From Mytilus edulis (lineage: Eukaryota; Mollusca; Bivalvia; Mytilida; Mytilidae): a stretch of 64,000 nt of DNA. The DNA lies in contig NC_092346.1 of NCBI RefSeq assembly GCF_963676685.1, positions 79,251,821-79,315,820 on the forward strand, in the 5' to 3' direction. Shown here one piece after another: positions 57,603-64,000 of the stretch. Numbering within the stretch: the first letter of the stretch is position 1; the number at the start of each line of letters is the position of its first letter. Both the position numbers and the translations under genes were made by a program. A model generated the notes under the pieces. The model was not told the DNA's origin. It did not search any database and worked only from the letters and a program-made list of their open reading frames with translations.

Positions 57603-59715
57603 TGTTAAATTATTTAAAACGTTAATGTTGCTCTACCCTAGACCATATATTGCCTTCATTGTACTAGTATTCGACACAATTTTTTGAATATTTCAATTAC
57701 AATTCGTTTAAACTTTGTATTTGATTCGAGTTACACTGACGAGTCTTATTTAGATGTGACGTCCGTCTGATGATCAAAAATAAGCCAGGTATATTTGATG
57801 CGTTTTTATTCGAGCATAATTATTTTATCTGAGTTAAACGTAGACAGTGTGGATCTTTTAAAAAGGGGGCTAGTCCGATTTAAATTACCCCTTACTTTAG
57901 GCGATCTCATTTTGATTTATTTGCATTCTCAGTGTGACAGCAAAGTCACGCGTTACAATAGTTGACAAGTGACACTTCCTGCAGCATATCTAAATTAGAG
58001 GATGAAGCATCCTTAAGTGTAGTAGGCAACAACAAAACAGAAATGTTGATATTGAAACAAGCTATTATCATGCAAAGAATGCATTCAAATCCATTCAACC
58101 AGCAGACATTTTGTTTGTAGTTTTTATTTTGGTTGATGACAAAAACCTAAAAAAGGTGTAATGTTAACCAATGATAACTGTCTCGGGTTTAAAGCGGGCA
58201 GATTGTATATTGTGAACATTGTATACATGTAGATACATTGAAGTGAATGTTTTGTAGAGACTGCTTTTATAAATGCTATGTTGTTTGGTCTTCGTATCAA
58301 AAGTGCTACTTTGCTATAGACATATATTTTTTATGATTTTTTGAATATTAATGACAAGGTTATGTATGTGGCTTTCCATCACAAAGCAATTCCAATATTG
58401 AATTCTCCCCCTCTCCATTACATCAGTTTATACTTCTGACTTCTGCGTTTATTTCAATCAAGTAAAAATATAAACATATTTGTAAGAGGTAATTGATTAA
58501 TTTTCCATTTTACCACTACTGATTTCAATTTTGCGCAACTTGATCCGATGAATCTGGAATCATTTTTCACTTGTAACACCAAATATTTCCTGTTGTGACT
58601 GAAATAATTGTGGAAAAACTTAAAATTCACGTAATATTTTTCAACGAATTTCTTCAAATCTGCTGCTTACTAATCTTAATCACTGATTTGCGCTCAATCA
58701 TTTAAAAAGTTGTTAATAATAATTGTGTTTTTATAATTAATTGTATTTTTAATATTATTCAATGCATATTGTTATATTGATAGGTTAGTATTTAATATTT
58801 ATTCCGTCCTGTTACATTGTTATCATATTGTTATTTCACAGACCTTTTCTTAACGTTCCTGTGTAGTTAGTGTGCCAGTCATGTAGGGTACGAAACGGAA
58901 TACAAATGCTCGATAAGCCTTGTAATTCCTACCGGTTTCTGATCCTCGATCAAATCATTGTTATATTCCAAAACCGTGTAATGACATTCTTCTTTTATAT
59001 ATATGGCAAACATGTTTTTTGCGCAGTAAAATTGTATTGACTGGTATATAATTAATTTGTGGGTGTGCTTTGGTTTTAACGTGAACAATGTTTCATCAGA
59101 ATATGATTTTAGGAAGTGAAGAAGCAATAATACGCCGGATTTTACACTGTCATTTTCAGTTCCAAAATTCACAATTTTCAAACACAATATTTACTGTTGA
59201 GCGTGGCCATACAAAGTATCGCATATATAATAGATGGTTATATTCCGTATAAATCTCAGTAGTGTACAAACAATCAACAACAACAAAAAAGAAAAAAAAA
59301 TGACAACCATAATTCAAGTCCATTATTTTTTTTTCTGTCTTTCAAAGTTGACAGCCATGAACAATTGTACAAGTGAAGAAAAAAAAACCAGTTAACTTTA
59401 ATTCAAATTCAAAAGAAATCTTACACTTCTTTTAATGTTATTTTCTGCAATGACTGACAAGTTCATTTATCTGAATAACTAGTAGTTACAAGTAATTATT
59501 TTTGTAAACCATTACTTCTTATCATAGATTGTTATTTTTATAATACATGTATATATGTGCTGTCTTACATTCTTACCTAATAAATAACTGTGATACTTTT
59601 AATTAAGTTTATTGTTGTTCTTGCGATGAATAGAATTATGTAAGTTTCGAATAAGAAAAGAATCTGTATGTCACTGGGGATGTTAAAAGCGTTTTATTTT
59701 TCTATGAAAAGAATG
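57603..59715. other. Intergenic DNA, nothing recognised
   Basis: AT-rich. A 102-codon minus frame at 58879-59187 has no recognisable domain and no splice support. No repeats were recognised. Confidence 0.45.
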
Positions 59716-59719
59716 CATG

Positions 59720-59945
59720 GCTATTTTATATAGGTATACGTCAATGAGACAATAACCCAACAACAGAAAAAAAACTACAAAAGACATCCAGGCAACAAAG
59801 TCCGAATTCAGACAGATAACTCCACCTTTTGACATATAGCTCTTTAACGGTTTCGGTACTTATACATCTTCGGATGTCAAATGTTTGGCTTTGAGCCTTC
59901 CTGATGAAGGTAAATCCAGAAAAGCTATTCGGACGCAAGAAATTA
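59720..59945. repeat. Interspersed repeat fragment
   Basis: TCAATGAGACAATAACCCAA, TTTGGCTTTGAGCCTTCCTG and AAATCCAGAAAAGC resemble recalled bivalve retroelement-associated sequence; the first segment is related to 8130-8290. Confidence 0.5.
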
Positions 59946-60289
59946 ATAACGTGATGTTTTCAAATGTTTTTATTCCAATCGTTAGAAAGAATGGTGTCGT
60001 ATGTTAGCGGTCAAATCAGACAACCTACCCCAAATTAAAAATAACAAAAAGTTTTACGGAATACAACATACATCAATGCAGAAATTGCACTTCACCTAAA
60101 TGTCTTATATCCCCTGTGATAGTGATGTAACAGTACAGCATGATAAGAGCAAACTATAAAAAACTATTGAAAACAAAATCATTCCATTGACGAACATATG
60201 CAAAAACAATGACACAGATAACGTATCTTGTAATTCATAAGGTGAATTGTCATTGCATGTGAATTTCGATATAAACAATCATGGTATAT

Positions 60290-60960
60290 ACATGCATGAG
60301 ATACACTTGAAATGGTAAAGGAGACTTGAGTATTTGCCCCCAGCATAAGACCGATTGATTTTAGTTATGTAACCAATTTGCCTCAATCTGTACAATTTCA
60401 TCAATAAATTGTGTCTTGATATGGCATCAAATGAATCAATGAAGTAAATAAACATTGTCTTTTAGATAGCTCTTTATATAGTAAATCGCATTGATACAAT
60501 GCTCAACTCGATAGAAATATAAACTGCGCATCATTGATATTATCATTACTATCATATCAATAGCCATGTGTATTTTAATTCGACGTAAAGATACTGTCGC
60601 GAAATTGCTTACAAAACTGATTCCACGATAGTTGAAGGGATCGGATGAGGGACCTGGAACAGTACTGCAATTGTTTAAGATTGTGGAAATGTCCAGACCT
60701 GCATGTTGAACATTTCCTCCATCCACAGTTGCAGAATATCATTCCATTCAAGAATAGTTCGTTAAATGGTCCGTTTCTACTATGACTTTTAAGAAGTTTT
60801 GTTAAGAAAAAAACCCTCTTCGGAATGCCATTAATCTTTAGAAATAAATCGATCAAGTTGGTCATACGGTGTAAAGGAAAACGTATCTGAACTATTTCTT
60901 AAATGTGTCAGAATTTTTGGGTCGCTTAGAACTACTGTAACAGCTTATAGAATGTTTTAT
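60290..60960 (-). pseudogene. Decayed LINE reverse-transcriptase fragment
   Basis: Minus-strand frames, taken with frameshifts, carry non-LTR RT landmarks in order: a GPFNELFLN helix, DPFNYRGISFVSNF (like the P-xNYRGIS block), and MFIYFIDSFDAISRH, which resembles the FVDFxKAFDxxxR catalytic block with the catalytic Asp region altered. Frames of 96 codons (60436-60726, 60575-60865) are pieces of it. It is not functional. Confidence 0.65.
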
Positions 60961-62397
60961 TTTGTTGTTTCTGTGCAATGCTCTATCATATATATCACTT
61001 AACTCTTGGCGCTTATACCTCCGTTTTAAGTTATTTTCATTCCATTGACACTTTTAAAAAAAATAATGAATTGTAACTTTTTCATCAAAGGAGGGGTATT
61101 TTTTTTACTCCTATTAAACAATTAATCAAGATCAAATTATTGAACTTCCTATCCATGAAGAACTATGCATTTCCTCTAAACACGGTAGCAAAATATCATA
61201 GCATTCAATGAATATGTCATTAAATGTTAAAAATGTTCTGTTTGCACTATCATCGGACTGTTAAGAATGTTGGTCGAAAATAAAATAAACCCAAAAACTT
61301 GTATGTGTAAAATACTAAGCATATTCCACAGATATTTTACCCGATTTTTATTACAGTACTAAAAGTTGTCAAATTTTGTTAAAAAACTTAAGTCGTGAAC
61401 AAATAAAAAGAGCACATAGGACCATGATATGCAATTCAAAACCACAAAAAAAAAAACTTGAAGACATTACCATTACCGAAAAAAAAAGAAGAAAATTTGA
61501 TAACGCTACAAAACTTAAATTGTGCAACATTAACCTCACCAAAATCTTGTAAAATCGGTATCATGATTTCGTAAGGATAAGCATTTTCCTGTTCCAATAG
61601 CTGCACCTGTCGTGCTTCTCATAACAAGAACAAACGGTGATAAGTTGAATTTGGTAAAAAGACATTTACTTCAAGTGTTTTTTTTTTATTGAGTTAATAT
61701 TTGAAAATATTTGGAAAAAAGATATATGAAATTCTCAAGAAATAAAAATAATAATATTAAATATAATTTTTCAATCATGATTGACAGAGGTATTCTCAAA
61801 ATCAGTACATTAGCTTGAACTAGTTTTAAAGTTTTTCATGTTCCAAAAAACTACATTTCTACTCATACCATGTTAGAATTTAGAATTTAGATTGAATTGG
61901 ATTGTAAAGTAGACTAGAAAACTTGCTGCTCGCAATTTCAGATGAATAGGGAAACCAGTCTGGTTAGATGATACAATAGCAGTGAGCAGACAACCAGTCT
62001 TAATACTTTATTGACGATGACCCACTTAACCCCAAATCAATGTGCATATTTTTAAATCGTTGCTACATTGAACTACAAACCGTATTTTTCAAGAAAACAA
62101 TTTATTTCTAAATGTTGAAATATTAAAGAAAGTCTTTGATTTCGACCAACACTCACGAATCATAATAATTGTTTAGATCTATTTTTGTTTGCGGATAAAT
62201 GACTAAATGAAGATCTGTTGTTTGGCTTTCATCGAGAATGGTTTAAAAGTCAACGGCGAAAATGCCTGAGGAACACATTCAGAGACTCAAAACTCTTTTG
62301 ACTTAGTCTTCTAAGAATTTCACAAATCAGCTTTTATCATTTCAGTTTATTTGGTTACCCATTCCATTCTTTATTTTATAGTTAATATATTTGGAAA
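60961..62397. other. Upstream region of cullin-3
   Basis: No coding exon seen. A TTTTATAG at about 62374-62381, just before the ATG, could be a 5'-UTR intron acceptor. A tandem duplication ATTTAGAATTTAGA occurs near 61878. Confidence 0.4.
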
Positions 62398-62451
62398 ATG
62401 AGTCGACAGCAGCCTCGCAAAGACACAAAAATGCGAATCAGAGCATTTCCA
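62398..62451 (+). CDS. CUL3: Cullin-3 exon with start codon
   Basis: ATG at 62398 (GGAAAATGA context), 18 codons, donor GTAAGT, phase 0. It encodes the basic N-terminal extension that contributes to BTB-adaptor binding in CUL3. Confidence 0.92.
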
Positions 62452-63973
62452 GTAAGTATAAGACCACATAGAAAGTCCCACTCATATATCATTAAACCAA
62501 AATTACGTATTTTTTTATTGCAAATCCTTGTAGACACTTATTTTCGAGAAAAAAATAATATTTGGATCATGAAATAAAATGGCGGACGGAAGTGGCATAA
62601 TGAATGTAAATAAAGACGTCTGCTGCATGGGAAACTCTATGAGGACTTCTAGTAGGCCTATAGTTAGAATGTTCAATCGACAATTAAATACAACCAATTA
62701 AGATATATTAAACTGTCATCAACTGTAATTGTACACATTTTATGAGTAAGACAGTTGTGTGCCAAGCTGTCCCACAGTCCTGCCATATTCTGGACTTTCT
62801 CTTTGCTAGTGAATTTTGAGGGGAACTTTGAGACCCATTTTTATTATGACATATCAATTAGATCTTGTAAACATTTTTAACTTTTAATGAAAATTTCATA
62901 CCAAAATTGGATAAGTTTAAAAATTAAGCACAATACTGTTATTGAACTTATCGATAGTACATCATTTCTAGAATCATGTCTTTCTCGTACGCCTTTATGT
63001 ATCATAACCAGATTGATAGCGAGTCTGTATCCTGATCTATTAAAAGTTTTCAGCACTTTCAGAATCATCATTCTGTAGGGTAGTATAATGGAAATAATTT
63101 ATGTTCTGTAAGTACGTAATTTTAATGTTCCTGCCACTGAGGGAGGGTGACCATCTCACAAGTTTTTAATTTTCAAAATATTTTGTGCATTATAAAACTT
63201 TTTCACACGTTGGCTCAACATGTGTTGGAAATTACTGTACCTACATTTTGGTAATGTGGTGATGGAAGTCCCATGACAGATTTAACTAACTACTGCATCC
63301 CTGAAGTGACATATTTTTTATGTAATCAATATTCAATTTTAAGTTTAAATATTTCCTTTATTCTTTCTAGATGACAATGGATGAAAAATATGTTAACAAT
63401 ATTTGGACATTGCTGAAAAATGCCATTCAGGAAATCCAGAAAAAAAATAACAGTGGACTTAGTTTTGAGGAGTTGTATAGAAATGCCTATACCATGGTAT
63501 TGCATAAACATGGAGAAAAATTATACACTGGTTTGCGTGATGTTGTCACAGATCATTTAGTTGACAAGGCAAGTAATACTAATATTTGGTTAGGAGAAAT
63601 ATATGTCTTATTCAAGCTGGAATACTGGACCATTATTCTAGCAAGTTTTCATAACAGTGTGTTCATAAAAGATATCTTTCCCAAAATTAAAAGATAACAT
63701 TTTGTGAAATGAGTGCTAGTATAAAACTTAAAATCCAATTCCCCCTGGCTTTTTTCATGAAAATTTGGAAATTGATGATGTTAGATGGTGTTTTTATTAA
63801 ATTTATCATTGACAGTAAGTAAACAAAGTTATTAAATTATAATCTGTCTATATTAACAGATAAGAGAAGATGTTCTTTCAGCATTGATCAATAACTTTCT
63901 GCAAACGTTAAACAGTGCATGGAATGACCACCAAACATCAATGGTTATGATAAGAGACATACTGATGTATATG
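62398..63973 (+). CDS. CUL3: Cullin-3, N-terminal 122 residues (3 exons, continues beyond window)
   Basis: Cullin-3 is the scaffold of CRL3 ubiquitin ligases. Its N-terminal helices bind BTB-domain adaptors such as KEAP1 or KLHL proteins, and its C-terminus binds RBX1. Exons 62398-62451, 63371-63568 and 63860-63973 join in phase 0. The product starts [18 protein letters not shown], then [40 protein letters not shown] and [18 protein letters not shown]. These blocks are nearly identical to vertebrate CUL3, including the N-terminal extension before [15 protein letters not shown]. The second intron uses a GC donor. The remaining 600-odd residues lie to the right. Confidence 0.97.
63371..63568 (+). 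CDS. CUL3: Cullin-3 exon 2
   Basis: Acceptor TTCTTTCTAG, 66 codons, [20 protein letters not shown] through VVTDHLVDK. It ends AAG followed by GCAAGT. Reading on to the nearby GT (AAGTAA) would break the frame within 12 codons, so the GC donor is required. Confidence 0.95.
63569..63574 (+). promoter_or_regulatory. Non-canonical GC splice donor (GC-AG intron)
   Basis: AAG|GCAAGT matches the strong consensus seen around GC donors. The partner acceptor is TTAACAG ending at 63859. The phase and the cullin-3 protein sequence across the junction (DK|IREDV) both demand this site. Confidence 0.9.
63860..63973 (+). CDS. CUL3: Cullin-3 exon 3
   Basis: Acceptor ATTAACAG, 38 codons, [20 protein letters not shown] then [18 protein letters not shown], donor GTAGGT. 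Part of the first cullin repeat. Confidence 0.95.
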
Positions 63974-64000
63974 GTAGGTATATATAATTATTATATCCCA

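Overview
The window looks like nuclear DNA of a bivalve mollusc, most likely a mussel-type (Mytilus-like) genome. The base composition is strongly AT-rich, the genes are split by GT-AG introns, and many sequences match interspersed repeats I recall from bivalve genomes. No bacterial-style operons, rRNA or functional tRNA genes were seen. The species call is inference from repeat families recalled from memory and from gene content.

Four protein genes can be supported, all on the + strand. (1) The 3' part of a centromere protein I (CENP-I/Mis6) gene, 13 exons between 1821 and 16868, encodes the C-terminal 573 residues; the N-terminal exons lie upstream of the window. (2) An intronless 802-residue cytosolic leucine-rich-repeat protein lies at 33681-36089. 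(3) A two-exon, 317-residue single-pass membrane protein with a signal peptide and a proline-rich tail (55014-57177) belongs to no family I recognise. (4) The first three coding exons of cullin-3 (62398-63973) run off the right edge, and the second intron uses a GC donor. The four genes share no obvious pathway: kinetochore assembly, an LRR scaffold, an unknown membrane protein, and a ubiquitin-ligase scaffold.

Most of the rest is repeats. CENP-I introns hold three tandem arrays (about 36, 32 and 61 bp units), a 168-bp-period element, a MITE, and three elements with terminal inverted repeats; one of these is a non-autonomous hAT with a clean 8-bp target-site duplication. Between CENP-I and the LRR gene (17-33 kb) lie an 85-bp array, a nested retroposed tail with an 11-bp target duplication, a SINE whose head appears to have been amplified into a 34-bp array, a 772-bp foldback element, and a 38-bp array of about 35 units. 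Between the LRR gene and the membrane-protein gene (36-55 kb) lie adjacent 81-bp and 33-bp arrays, a 29-bp array, a 57-bp array, second copies of two dispersed elements, a decayed reverse-transcriptase fragment, a TTAA-bounded element, and a dense cluster of heat-shock-element sequences. Between the membrane-protein gene and cullin-3 is a dead LINE on the minus strand.

None of this amounts to a clear new multi-gene system. The items most worth a second look are the heat-shock-element cluster (52753-52898), the orphan membrane protein, the CENP-I tail that runs into a tandem repeat, the frame-shifting partial exon copy at 10902-10963, and the foldback element at 28664-29435.
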